Below, piece after piece: positions 10,431 to 19,599 of a stretch of 64,000 nucleotides of DNA (position 1 is its first letter; each line of letters opens with the position of its first letter). The translations under genes and the position numbers were made by a program. The stretch lies in assembly GCA_963792915.1 (NCBI GenBank), contig CAWBYD010000003.1, positions 1,736,001 through 1,800,000 of the forward strand, in the 5' to 3' direction. The notes beneath the pieces were generated by a model that worked only from the letters and a program-made list of their open reading frames with translations, was not told where the DNA came from and did no database searches. This stretch comes from Solirubrobacter sp963792915. Lineage in GTDB: Bacteria > Actinomycetota > Thermoleophilia > Solirubrobacterales > Solirubrobacteraceae.

Positions 10431-12556
10431 TGACCAGCCACGAGTCCCTCGAAGCGCCGAGCGCGGCCCAACCACCCACGATCCTCGTCGTCGACGACAG
10501 CCCGGCCAAGCGCCTCGCGGTCCGCGCCATGCTCGGGCCGCTCGGCCACACCATCGTCGAGGCCGACTCGGGACGCGCCGCGCTGCGCGCCGTGATGCAG
10601 CAGACGTTCGCAATCATCCTCATGGACGTCCGCATGCCGACGATGGACGGGTACGAGACGGCCAACCTGATCCGCGAGCGCAGCCAGACGCGGCTCACGC
10701 CGATCATCTTCGTCACCGCCTCGGTGCGGTCGAGTCCGATGGCGACCGCCACCGCCTATGCCGCCGGCGCCATCGACTTCATCTTCACGCCGATCGTCCC
10801 CGAAGTGCTGCGCGCCAAGGTCTCGGCGTTCGTCGACCTGTTCACGCAGTCCGAGGAGTTGCGGCGTTCGCTCCAGTCCATCACGAGCCTCAACGCGGCG
10901 TTGCGCGACAGCGAGCTGCGCGCGCAGGCGGTGCTGCAGAACGTCGCCGACGGCATCGTGACCGCCGACGAGACAGGCCGCATCGAATCGTTCAACGCGT
11001 CGGCGCGGCGGCTGTTCGGCTACAGCGAGGAGGAGGTGATCGGGCAGCCGCTTCGGCTCCTGATGGCGTCGGACCGCCGCTCCGATCCCACCGAGCCCAC
11101 CCAAGCGGTCGGCCGCCGCAAGGACGGCTCGTGCTTCCCGATGGACGTGGAGACGAGCGAGATCCAGATCGGCGACCGCACCCTCACCATCGGCTGCATC
11201 CGCGACATGTCCGAGCGCAAGGCGCACATCGAGGCGCTCGGACACCAGGCGCTCCACGACGCTCTCACCGGGCTGCCCAACCGCACCCTCCTCGGCGACC
11301 GCATGGAGCGGGCGATCGCCTCCGCGGAGCGCGCCGGCGAGCCGCGCGCCGTGCTGATCATGGATCTGGACGACTTCAAGCAGGTCAACGACACGCTCGG
11401 GCACGACCAGGGCGACGCGCTGCTCACCGAACTCGGCAAGCGTCTCCTCGCCTCCGTCCGCGACACCGACACGGTCGCGCGACTCGGCGGAGACGAGTTC
11501 GCGATCCTGCTCGACAGCGAGACCGACCTGACCGCGGCGGCGACGGCGGCGTGGAAGATCCAGCAGGCGTGCGAGCCGGCCTTCGTGATCGATGACGAGG
11601 CCTTCTGCGTGTCCGCCAGCATCGGCATCGCCCTGTACCCCGAGCACGGCACCACCACCGCCGATCTGCTTCGCCGCGCCGACCTGGCGATGTACGACGC
11701 CAAGCGAACGGGCAGCGGCTACGCCGTGTTCGAGGCCGCGCAGGAGAAGCAGACCGCTCGTCAGCTCGCCCTGCTCGGCGACCTGCGTCAATGCATCGCC
11801 CGCGACGAGCTGGTCGTCCACTACCAGCCCGTGATCGACCTCGTGACTCGCCGGACGTTCGGCGTCGAGGCATTGGTTCGCTGGCGCCATCCCCGGCACG
11901 GTCTGCTGCTTCCCGGCAGCTTCGTGCCCGAGGTGGAGCGCACCGCCTTGATCGCGCCGGTGACGAGATGGGTGCTCAACGAGACCTTGCGCCAACAGCG
12001 CGTGTGGCGCGACCAGGGCCTCGACGTCACCGTGGCGGTCAACATCTCGGCCCGCACGTTGCGCCGTGCCGGCGACCTCCCCGACACCGTCGCCGAGTTG
12101 ACCGAGCGGTGGGGCACCCCACCGGGGCGGCTGACACTCGAGCTCACGGAGGGCGCGCTGATCGAGGCCGCCGCTCCCGAAGTGCTGGCGCGCCTGCACG
12201 ACCTGGGGGTGACGGTGTCGATCGACGACTTCGGCACCGGCTATTCGTCACTGGCCTACCTGCAGAAACTGCCGATCGACCAGATCAAGATCGATCGCTG
12301 CTTCGTCACGAACCTCGCCTCCATCCCGGGCGACGCGGTGATCGTCCGCTCGACGATCGAGCTGGCGCACAACCTCGATCTGACCGTCGTCGCCGAGGGC
12401 ATCGAGGACGAGGTCGCGCTGGAGAGGCTGCACGAGTACGGCTGCGACAGCGCCCAGGGCTACTTCTTCAGCCCCGCGTGCGCGGCCGACGAGCTCACCG
12501 CATGGCTGGCGGAGGAGCCGTTCGGCGCGCACGCAGGGACCTCGGTCCATCAGTAG
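10430..12556 (+). CDS. REC-PAS-GGDEF-EAL cyclic-di-GMP signalling protein
   Basis: A 708-residue soluble protein. A receiver domain (about 15-140) has the DDS acids and the acceptor Asp in LMDVRMPTMDGY, but the usual KP lysine is Thr (FIFTPIVPE). A PAS domain (about 165-285) includes ADGIVTADETGRIESFNASA. The GGDEF domain has an intact RLGGDEF site with the RxxD inhibitory site (RDTD) five residues before it. The EAL domain has EALVRW, NIS, ELTEG, DDFGTGYSS, KID and VAEGIE, so both synthesis and breakdown of c-di-GMP look possible. Starts at 10412, 10424 and 10430 are in frame; 10430 is chosen because its ATG overlaps the kinase stop as TGATG. Confidence 0.92.
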
Positions 12557-15500
12557 GTGAGCGTCAGCTTCCCGAGCCAGCCGCCCCAGCCGTCGTTCGG
12601 GAACGCGTCGCTCACCTTGACGTAGAGCCACGACCCGCTGGTGTCCACGGTCAGATCGCGCGGCCCGTAGTTGTTCTGGTCGTGCTCCTGGGTGGGCTCG
12701 CGCAGGACCTCCTTCCACGTGCTGTTGTCGGGCGACACGTTGACCAGGAACTCGTTGCCGAGTTCGAGCGTCAGCTTCGCCTGGGCGACGCCCCGCGGTA
12801 CCGGGAAGCGGTACGTGAAGTGCGCGCCGTTGTCGGCGAAGCGGCCGTGGCCGTCGTAGATCGCGCCGTCGAGCTGCGAGCCGCCGGTCTCGAACAGCCA
12901 CGGCGCCTCGGCGTCGGTGCCGGGCGTGAACGTGATCGTGTTGCCGATCACGGTGATCGACGTCTCCACGCGCGCCGTGGCGCCGCCGGCGCGCGCGACG
13001 AGCCGCAGCGGGTAGCTGCCCGGGGCCGTGCCCGCCGGGATCGTGACGTCGAGCGACGTGCACGGACCGGTCTGGGTCGTCCAGCCCGTCGCGGTCAGCG
13101 TGCATGCGGGTGGATGCGGGCGGCTGTCGGTGACCGTGACGGGCACCTGCACGGTGTCCCCGGCGCGCCCGGCCGCGGTGTCCGCGCGCATGGTGAGCGG
13201 CGAGGGCGGGACCGCCCGGTCTGACAGGATTTCGACCTCGCCCAGCGTCGCCGGCTTGCCCGCGAAGTCGATCCGCACGCGGTTGACGTCGGCGGCGTGG
13301 CGCAGCGCGAACGGGCGCGTCTGCGAGCGCCACGGGAACGTCTGCTTCCAGCGCAGGTCGAGCACCTTCCAGTGGCGCCCGTCGCTCGTGCCCTTGACGA
13401 TCCAGGCGCTCGGATCGGCGCCGGCGGTGGGCGCCGAGGTGAGCGTGTAGTAGCTCACGTGACGCGTGCGGTCGAGCGCGAACTCGACCGCGTGCGCGGA
13501 CGCCGTGGTGCGCGAGTCGTCGTCGAACAGCGCGTGCGCGCTCGGCTCGCCGTCGCCGAGGCCGGCCGCGTCGGTCAGCGGATACGGCGCCTTGGCGCCG
13601 GTGGTGAGCGACGGCGGCGGACCGTCGGCGCCCCAATGGGACGGGGTCGGGCCGAGGTCGAAGTCGAGCGTCCCGCCGCGCGCGATGTCGCGTTGGGAGA
13701 ACCACGTCCGGTCGAGCCGCCGGCCGTTGAGCCGCACGCCCTGGACGTAGACGTTGCTCGCGCTGTTGCGCGGCGCGTTGATGACCAGGTCGCGCCCGTC
13801 CAGGTGCACGACCGCGCGCGTGAAGAGCGGCGAGCCGAGCACGTAGTTCGGGCTGCCGGCCTGCAGGGGGTAGAAGCCGAGCGCGCTGAACAGCCACCAG
13901 GCGGACATCTCGCCGTTGTCCTCGTCGCCCGGATAGCCCTGGCCGATGTCCGATCCGAGGAAGAGCCGGCGCGTCGCCTCGCGCACCAGCGCCTGGGTCT
14001 TCCACGGCTGCCCGGCGTAGTCGTACATGTACGGGATGTGATGTGAGACCTGGTTGCTCGCGCCCCACTGGCCCATGCGGACGTCGCGCGCCTCGAGCAT
14101 CTCGTGGATCGTGCCGCCGTAGGTGCCGGGGAACTGGGCGGTCTCCGGCGTGGCGAAGAACTGGTCGAGCTTGGCCGCCAGCCCGTCGCGGCCGCCGTAG
14201 AGGTCGGCCAGGCCCTGCCCGTCCTGCGGCGCGTGGAATGCGAAGTTCCAGCCGTCGGTCTCCGTGTAGTCGCCGCCCTGGCGCCACACGCGCGGGTCGA
14301 AGACGCTCGGGTCGGTCGTCCAGTCGCCGCTCGCCGATCTTCCCTGGAAGAAGCCGACGCGCGGGTCGAACAGCCGCGTGTAGCCCTGGGCGCGGCTGAG
14401 GAAGTAGCCGGCCTCGTCTGAGTGGCCGAGCGCGGCGGCCAGGTTGCCGATCCCGTAGTCGTTGATGTAGCCCTCGAGCGCCCACGAGAGGCCCTCGGCG
14501 ACCTGGTTGGGCGTGTAGCCGAGGAAGATCGACTTGACGAGGCCCTTGCGCCCGACGTCGGAGTCGAACGGGTCGCCGGGCGGCGCGACCGTCGCGTCCT
14601 TCAGGGCGGCGGCGTAGGCGCCCGCGGCGTCGAACTTGACGCCCTTGAGGTAGGCGTCGGCGAACGCGACGTCCGAGCTCGTCCCGGTCATCAGGTTCGC
14701 GGCGCCGGGCGAGGACCAGCGCGAGATCCAGCCGGTGTCGCGGTACTGCTGGACGAACCCGTCCACGAGCTCCCCGGCGTCTTTGGGATAGAGCAGGGCG
14801 TAGGCCGGCCAGGCCGTCCGGTAGGTGTCCCAGAAGCCGTTGTTGACGTAGACCTTGCCGGGCACCACCGCCGGGTCCGCGAGCGGCGACTGGACCATGT
14901 GCGCGATGCCCGCCGGCGTGTCCTCGAAGCCTGAGTTCGGATACAGGTTGAGCCGGTAGAGATTCGAGTAGAGCGTGGTCTTCTGGTCGTCGCTGGCGCC
15001 CTGGACCTCGATCGCGCCGAGCTTGCGGTCCCACGCGGCCTGGGCGCGGCCCTCGACCGAGTCGAACGTGTCGGTGGGCGCGATCTCGAGCGCGAGGTTG
15101 CGCTGCGCCTGCGCCGGCGAGATCAGCGAGGTGGCGATCCGCATCGTCACCGTCGAGCCGCTGAACTTCGCCCAGCCGGTGCGGTCGCGGGTTGTCGCGC
15201 TGGCCGTCATCGGACGGTCGAACGTCGCGTAGATGTACATCGGCGTCGCGCCGTTTGAGTCGTTGGTGTCAGAGACCGCGGTGAGCGCGTTGTGGGCCTG
15301 GTCGATGCTGAGGCTCGCCGTCCCGCGGTCGACGTTGTCGAAGATCAGCGTGGCGTCGCCGGGGAACGTGAACCGCAGCGCCGCGGCGTGGTCGGTCGGC
15401 GCGATCTCGCCCTTGATGCCGTCGTCGAACGTGACGGCGTAGTAGTTCGGGTGCGCGATCTCGTTGGCGTGGTGGAACGGCAGCGCCCGCGCGCTGCGGC

Positions 15501-16803
15501 TCGTGTCGGTGCCGAGCGACGGCATCACCTGGAACGTCTGGCGGTCGCCCATCCAGGGGCTCGGCTCGTGGCTCAGCCCGAACGCCTCAAGCGTCGGCAG
15601 GTTGTCGGCGTTGTTGGCCCTGGCGTAGTCGTAGAGCCAGTCGAGTGAGTTGGCGTTCGTCTCCGGCGTCCAGAAGTTGAAGCCGTGCGGGACGGCCGTG
15701 GCGGGGAAGTTGTTGCCGCGGCTGAACGAGCCGGACGAGTTCGTCCCGCGCGTCGTGAGCGCCCAGTCCGACAGGTGGCTGGACGTGGTGCGCGCCGGCT
15801 GCGCCGTGATCGCCAGGTCATCCAGCCAGCCGCTGAAGCGCGCCTTGCCGTTGGGGTCGTCGTAGCCGATCAGGATCTTCGTGATCGTGCGGCCGGCGTA
15901 CGCGCCGAGGTCGACCGTGCGGTGGTTCCACTGGTCGGGGTAGAGCTCCTTGATCCCGTGGTCGCTGAGCGTGCTGCCGTCGCTGAACACGAGGTCCACG
16001 CCCGAGTACGTGCTCGGGTAGTGCAGGTCTCCGCCAAGCGCGGGGAAGAGCTCGTAGCTGAGCCGGCTGTCGCCGGTCACGGCCAGGTTCGTGTCGAAGA
16101 GCTTCGTGTCGGCGTAGCCGCGGCCGTCGACGGTCTGCTCACCCGCGTACTTGAGCGCGTGCAGGCCGCTGAAGCCGGCGTTCGGCTTGATGTTCGGGCC
16201 CGCCGTCGGCCCGCTGTCGACCGCGACGCGCATGCCGGGCTGCGCGGTCGCGCCGTCGAGCGTCAGCTCGGCGAGCTGCGTGATCGGATCGCCGTGGTTG
16301 GCGGTGATCGTCAGGCGGTAGTAGCCGTACGCGGTGGCGTTGGCGAGCGTGTAGCTCCTCGACTGGCCGCGCGCGCCGAAGTCCTGGCCGGTCTGGGTGT
16401 CGAGCGCCGTCCACGTGGCGCCGTCGTCAGAGCCGGCGAGCGTCCAGTCGCGCGGGTCGCGCCCCGGGGCGTCGTTGCCCGACGTGACCGTGTAGCTGAC
16501 GACCGCGACCGGCGCGGCGAGCTGGGCCTGCAGCCAGCCGCTGGGCGCGAACGCGAGCCACTTCGTGTCCGCGCTGCCGTCGAACGCCTTCGGCGCGGTC
16601 TCGTTGGGCGGGTTCTCCGCACTCGCGGTGGCCGTCTGGACCACGGCCTGCGTCCCGGCCGTGACGCCGGACTGGCGCTCGAGCGCGGGTGCCGGCGGTG
16701 GGTCGCCCGCCTCGAACGACGTGCGGAACTCGGTCGTCGCACCCGCCGCCTGCGCGGGCGCGAGCATGAGCGCGAACAGCGCGAAACAGAGCCACCTGGA
16801 CAT
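12550..16803 (-). CDS. Secreted GH92 alpha-mannosidase with discoidin modules
   Basis: A 1417-residue exported glycosidase. After a signal peptide ending near AQAAGA comes an F5/8-type-C (discoidin-like) module (about 50-190: KAFDGSADTKWLAF through YYRLTITANHGD), a jelly-roll region, and then the GH92 N-terminal and catalytic domains (about 340-1060) with the strongly conserved GDEDNGEMSAWWLFSALGFY and NYVLGSPLF. A second discoidin-like module (about 1090-1180), an Ig-like NEW3-type segment and a C-terminal carbohydrate-binding-like module follow. GH92 enzymes are calcium-dependent exo-alpha-mannosidases acting on N-glycans or mannans. The start has a GGGAGGAAA ribosome site. The 3' end overlaps the c-di-GMP gene by 7 bp. 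Confidence 0.9.
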   Translation of the reverse strand: MSRWLCFALFALMLAPAQAAGATTEFRTSFEAGDPPPAPALERQSGVTAGTQAVVQTATASAENPPNETAPKAFDGSADTKWLAFAPSGWLQAQLAAPVAVVSYTVTSGNDAPGRDPRDWTLAGSDDGATWTALDTQTGQDFGARGQSRSYTLANATAYGYYRLTITANHGDPITQLAELTLDGATAQPGMRVAVDSGPTAGPNIKPNAGFSGLHALKYAGEQTVDGRGYADTKLFDTNLAVTGDSRLSYELFPALGGDLHYPSTYSGVDLVFSDGSTLSDHGIKELYPDQWNHRTVDLGAYAGRTITKILIGYDDPNGKARFSGWLDDLAITAQPARTTSSHLSDWALTTRGTNSSGSFSRGNNFPATAVPHGFNFWTPETNANSLDWLYDYARANNADNLPTLEAFGLSHEPSPWMGDRQTFQVMPSLGTDTSRSARALPFHHANEIAHPNYYAVTFDDGIKGEIAPTDHAAALRFTFPGDATLIFDNVDRGTASLSIDQAHNALTAVSDTNDSNGATPMYIYATFDRPMTASATTRDRTGWAKFSGSTVTMRIATSLISPAQAQRNLALEIAPTDTFDSVEGRAQAAWDRKLGAIEVQGASDDQKTTLYSNLYRLNLYPNSGFEDTPAGIAHMVQSPLADPAVVPGKVYVNNGFWDTYRTAWPAYALLYPKDAGELVDGFVQQYRDTGWISRWSSPGAANLMTGTSSDVAFADAYLKGVKFDAAGAYAAALKDATVAPPGDPFDSDVGRKGLVKSIFLGYTPNQVAEGLSWALEGYINDYGIGNLAAALGHSDEAGYFLSRAQGYTRLFDPRVGFFQGRSASGDWTTDPSVFDPRVWRQGGDYTETDGWNFAFHAPQDGQGLADLYGGRDGLAAKLDQFFATPETAQFPGTYGGTIHEMLEARDVRMGQWGASNQVSHHIPYMYDYAGQPWKTQALVREATRRLFLGSDIGQGYPGDEDNGEMSAWWLFSALGFYPLQAGSPNYVLGSPLFTRAVVHLDGRDLVINAPRNSASNVYVQGVRLNGRRLDRTWFSQRDIARGGTLDFDLGPTPSHWGADGPPPSLTTGAKAPYPLTDAAGLGDGEPSAHALFDDDSRTTASAHAVEFALDRTRHVSYYTLTSAPTAGADPSAWIVKGTSDGRHWKVLDLRWKQTFPWRSQTRPFALRHAADVNRVRIDFAGKPATLGEVEILSDRAVPPSPLTMRADTAAGRAGDTVQVPVTVTDSRPHPPACTLTATGWTTQTGPCTSLDVTIPAGTAPGSYPLRLVARAGGATARVETSITVIGNTITFTPGTDAEAPWLFETGGSQLDGAIYDGHGRFADNGAHFTYRFPVPRGVAQAKLTLELGNEFLVNVSPDNSTWKEVLREPTQEHDQNNYGPRDLTVDTSGSWLYVKVSDAFPNDGWGGWLGKLTLTY

Positions 16804-16937
16804 GGCGCTTTCCTCCCCTGCGAAACGTTCTCCCCGCGGGAGTATTCCACCGTCAGGCGGGAGGCGGCGCGCGCCGGCGCGCTAGCGAGAGGAATCTTGC
16901 GGAAGAAACCCGGCGCGGTCGCTAGCGTCTGGTCTCG

Positions 16938-17966
16938 ATGGTCCGCATACTGACGTTTCTGCTCGCCGCGCTGGCGTGGGCGCCCGCCGCGGCGGCAGCC
17001 GAGGGTCCGATCGACACGCTCAACGCGTGGCGCTCAGAGGCCGGCGTCGCGCCTTTGGCGGCGATGGACCCGACGGCCAGCGAGGGCTGCCGGCTGCACG
17101 ACGTCTACCTCGCCAACAGCGACGAGTTCGGCCACGCCGAGGACCCGGCGAGCCCGTTCTACACGCCGCTGGGCGCCGCCACGGGGCCCGCGAGCCTGCT
17201 CGCCGAAGGCCCCGACGCGCTCGAGATGTGGCTGCTGGTCCCGTATCACCGGATCGCGCTGCTCGAGCCGCGGCTGCGCGTGACCGGCTACGCCGCGGTC
17301 GGGGACTTCACGTGCCTGAAGGTGCTCGACGGCAACGACGACTCGGCCCGCACGTCGTCGCTGACGTTGTACCCGTGGCCGCCGGCGCGCTCGCGCGACG
17401 TCCCCACCGCGGGGCCCGAGCCCGGGCTGGAGATCCCTGACCCCTACGACAAGCTGCCCGGAGTGATCCGCGCCGGGTACATGCTGACGGTGAACTTCAA
17501 CGGGCCGTGGGCCTACACCGAGGGGAGCACGGTGGACCTTTCGCGCGTCTCGCTCACGTCGGCGCGCGGCGCGGTGGCGATCACCGGCCTGGACCTCGGC
17601 GGCGGCTTCGGGCTCTTCCCGCACCGGCCGCTGTCCCGCGCGCGCTGGTACACCGCGCGTGCCGCGGGCGTGGTTCACAACAGCGGTCGCGACTACCCGT
17701 TCGACTTCTCGTGGCGCTTTGAGACCCTGCGCTACGACCCGGCGCTGCGCGTCGACGCGAGCAGCTCCGGCGTGGCCGTCGCGAGTCGCAGCCCGGCGCC
17801 GGTGCGGCTGCGGTTGCGGCGCGCGGGCGCGCTCATCTACGACGGGATGCTCGACCCCGGCGAGCGCGCGCCGGTCGAGCCCGGGACCTACGCTGCGTGC
17901 GCGACCCAGCGCGGCGACGAGCGCTACCAGGACGCGCGGCGCTGTCTGACGCTCGCCGCGGAGTAG
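16938..17966 (+). CDS. Secreted CAP-domain (SCP-like) protein
   Basis: A 342-residue exported protein: signal peptide MVRILTFLLAALAWAPAAAAA, then a CAP/SCP-type domain in about residues 25-150 (LNAWRSEAGVAPLAAMDPTASEGCRLHDVYLANSDEFGH), typical of bacterial CAP proteins of unknown substrate. The C-terminal half is beta-rich and has no family I recognise. A -10 like TAGCGT (16923-16928) ends 9 nt before the ATG, suggesting leaderless or near-leaderless expression divergent from the mannosidase gene. Confidence 0.75.
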   Translation: MVRILTFLLAALAWAPAAAAAEGPIDTLNAWRSEAGVAPLAAMDPTASEGCRLHDVYLANSDEFGHAEDPASPFYTPLGAATGPASLLAEGPDALEMWLLVPYHRIALLEPRLRVTGYAAVGDFTCLKVLDGNDDSARTSSLTLYPWPPARSRDVPTAGPEPGLEIPDPYDKLPGVIRAGYMLTVNFNGPWAYTEGSTVDLSRVSLTSARGAVAITGLDLGGGFGLFPHRPLSRARWYTARAAGVVHNSGRDYPFDFSWRFETLRYDPALRVDASSSGVAVASRSPAPVRLRLRRAGALIYDGMLDPGERAPVEPGTYAACATQRGDERYQDARRCLTLAAE

Positions 17967-17983
17967 ACTCGGCGGATCGCGCG

Positions 17984-18033
17984 GCCTCGGAGCCGCGCCC
18001 CGTCCGCGGGCAGGGCCGAGCCCACTCCGAGGC
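17984..18033 (+). other. Structured leader upstream of the ankyrin gene
   Basis: GCCTCGGAG (17984-17992) and CTCCGAGGC (18025-18033) form a perfect 9-bp stem enclosing a 32-nt GC-rich loop that can fold further (GCAGGGCC, GAGCCC). It lies 76 nt before the GTG of the ankyrin gene. It may be the terminator of the CAP gene or a regulatory leader; no known RNA family matches by eye. Confidence 0.3.
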
Positions 18034-18109
18034 AGCACCGACATGCTCTGCGACCTTCTTTTCCGCCCGGTGACCGCGGACCGCGGGCGAGTGGGAAAGG
18101 AGGCTGCAC

Positions 18110-19552
18110 GTGTCTGATCTGCCTGCCGCTCCGAGCCTGGAGCAGCTGCGCAAGCAGGCCAAGGACCTGCTGCGGGCGGCGCGCGCCGGCGAGCCCGCGG
18201 CGCTGGCACGGCTCGGCGCGGGCGACGCCCCGCTCCCACCGGCCGCGCGCCCCGGCGAGCCCGCGGGCGACGCCCCGCTCCCGCCGGCCGCGCGCCCCGG
18301 CGATGCCCCGCGGCTCTCCGCCGCCCAGCGCGCGATCGCGCGCGAGTACGGGTTCGCGAGCTGGCCGCGGCTGCGCGCGTACGTCGAGCGGCTCGCCGCG
18401 CACGGCGACGCGCTCGAGCACGCCTACCACGAGGACCTCGACTACTACGAGGGGCGCGCCTACGGGCTGCGCGAGTCCGCCCAGGACGGAACGCCTGGCG
18501 CGCTGGCCGCGTTCGAGCGCGTGGGCGCGCCGCTCAGCGCGGGCGGCGCGCGGCTCGTCGTGGCCCGGGTGCACGGCTTCGGGAGCTGGGCCGCGCTGCG
18601 CCGGCACGTGCAGGGCCTGCGCGACAGCGGCGAGCCGTTCGCTCGCGCCTACCGCGCGCTCGAGGCGCACGACGTCGACGGCCTGCGCGAGCAGCTCGAC
18701 CGCTTCCCGCATCTCGTCCGGGCGCGCGGCACGAACGGCAACGACCTGCTGGGGATGGCCGGCGCGACCCACGACGAGCGGCTCGTCGAGCTGCTGCTGG
18801 CCCGCGGCGCGGATCCCTCGCGCGGCAACGCCCACGGGTGGACGCCGCTGCACCAGGCGGCCTATTCCGGGCTCGTGCGGCTGGCGCAGCCGCTGCTCGA
18901 CGCGGGCGTGCGCGTCGACGTGCCGGCCCGCGGGGAGGGCGGCACGCCGCTGGTCGTCGCGCTGTTCTGGGGCCACCGCGAGGTGGCGGAGCTGCTCGCG
19001 TCGCACGGGCTGTACCCGCGCAACCTGCGCGTCGCGGCCGGGCTCGGCGACCTGGCGCTGATCGACGAGCTCGCCGGCACGCCGCAGGCGGGTGCGCAGC
19101 GCGGCTTCTACCGCCCCCACAGCGGGTTCCCCGCCTGGCGACCGTCAGACGATCCGCAGGAGGTGCTCGACGAGGCGCTGGCGTGGGCGGCGCGCAGCGA
19201 CCGCGCCGACGCGCTCGAACGGCTGGTGGCGCACGGCGCGCGCGTCGACGCCGACGTCTACCGCGGCAGCGCGCTGACCTGGGCGGCGGCGCGCGGGCAG
19301 GTCGACGCGATCCGCCGCCTCGTCGCGCTCGGGGCCGACGTGAACGGCCGCGGCTCGTTCGGCGGGCCCACGCACGGGCAGGGCGTCACGCCGCTGCACC
19401 TCGCCGCCCAGGACGGGCACCTGGACGCGATCCGCGCGCTGCTCGAGCTGGGCGCCGACCCGTCGCTGCGCGACGAGCTGCACGGCGGCGACGCGGCCGG
19501 CTGGGCCGATTTCTGCGGCCACCCCGAGGCCGCCGCGCTGCTGCGGGTGTAG
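18110..19552 (+). CDS. Ankyrin-repeat protein
   Basis: A 480-residue cytoplasmic protein. The N terminus has the family motif LEQLRKQAKDLLRAARAGEP and, after an insertion, AQRAIAREYGFASWPRLRAYVE. From about residue 170 there are seven or more ankyrin units, such as GNAHGWTPLHQAAYSGLVRLAQPLLDAG and GVTPLHLAAQDGHLDAIRALLELGADP. Ankyrin arrays bind proteins; the partner is unknown. Between the two N-terminal motifs is a low-complexity insertion encoded by a 45-bp tandem repeat. The GTG start has an ideal AAAGGAGG ribosome site. A strong terminator follows the stop. Confidence 0.88.
   Translation: MSDLPAAPSLEQLRKQAKDLLRAARAGEPAALARLGAGDAPLPPAARPGEPAGDAPLPPAARPGDAPRLSAAQRAIAREYGFASWPRLRAYVERLAAHGDALEHAYHEDLDYYEGRAYGLRESAQDGTPGALAAFERVGAPLSAGGARLVVARVHGFGSWAALRRHVQGLRDSGEPFARAYRALEAHDVDGLREQLDRFPHLVRARGTNGNDLLGMAGATHDERLVELLLARGADPSRGNAHGWTPLHQAAYSGLVRLAQPLLDAGVRVDVPARGEGGTPLVVALFWGHREVAELLASHGLYPRNLRVAAGLGDLALIDELAGTPQAGAQRGFYRPHSGFPAWRPSDDPQEVLDEALAWAARSDRADALERLVAHGARVDADVYRGSALTWAAARGQVDAIRRLVALGADVNGRGSFGGPTHGQGVTPLHLAAQDGHLDAIRALLELGADPSLRDELHGGDAAGWADFCGHPEAAALLRV
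18221..18310 (+). repeat. 45-bp tandem repeat inside the ankyrin gene
   Basis: Two nearly identical 45-bp units start GGCGACGCCCCGCTCCC at 18221 and 18266 and encode GDAPLPPAARPGEPA and GDAPLPPAARPGDAP. A weaker third copy (GCCGGCGAGCCCGCGG) precedes them near 18186. The repeat replaces sequence that is conserved in related ankyrin proteins, so it looks like slippage or an in-frame insertion. Confidence 0.7.
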
Positions 19553-19559
19553 GTCATCT

Positions 19560-19588
19560 GTTGCCCCCGGGGCTGGCCCGGGGGCAAC
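19560..19588. terminator. Bidirectional terminator hairpin
   Basis: GTTGCCCCCGGG (19560-19571) and CCCGGGGGCAAC (19577-19588) form a perfect 12-bp stem with a 5-nt loop between two convergent genes, 8 nt after the ankyrin stop and 11 nt before the collagen-like gene's stop. It has no U tract, but position and symmetry fit a two-way terminator. Confidence 0.75.
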
Positions 19589-19599
19589 GTGGGCCGCGC

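Noticed and set aside
12248..15034. A 928-codon frame on the minus strand in a second frame of the mannosidase gene
   Set aside because: Same strand but different frame from the GH92 gene; the product is Arg-rich without domains, whereas the GH92 frame shows conserved motifs throughout.
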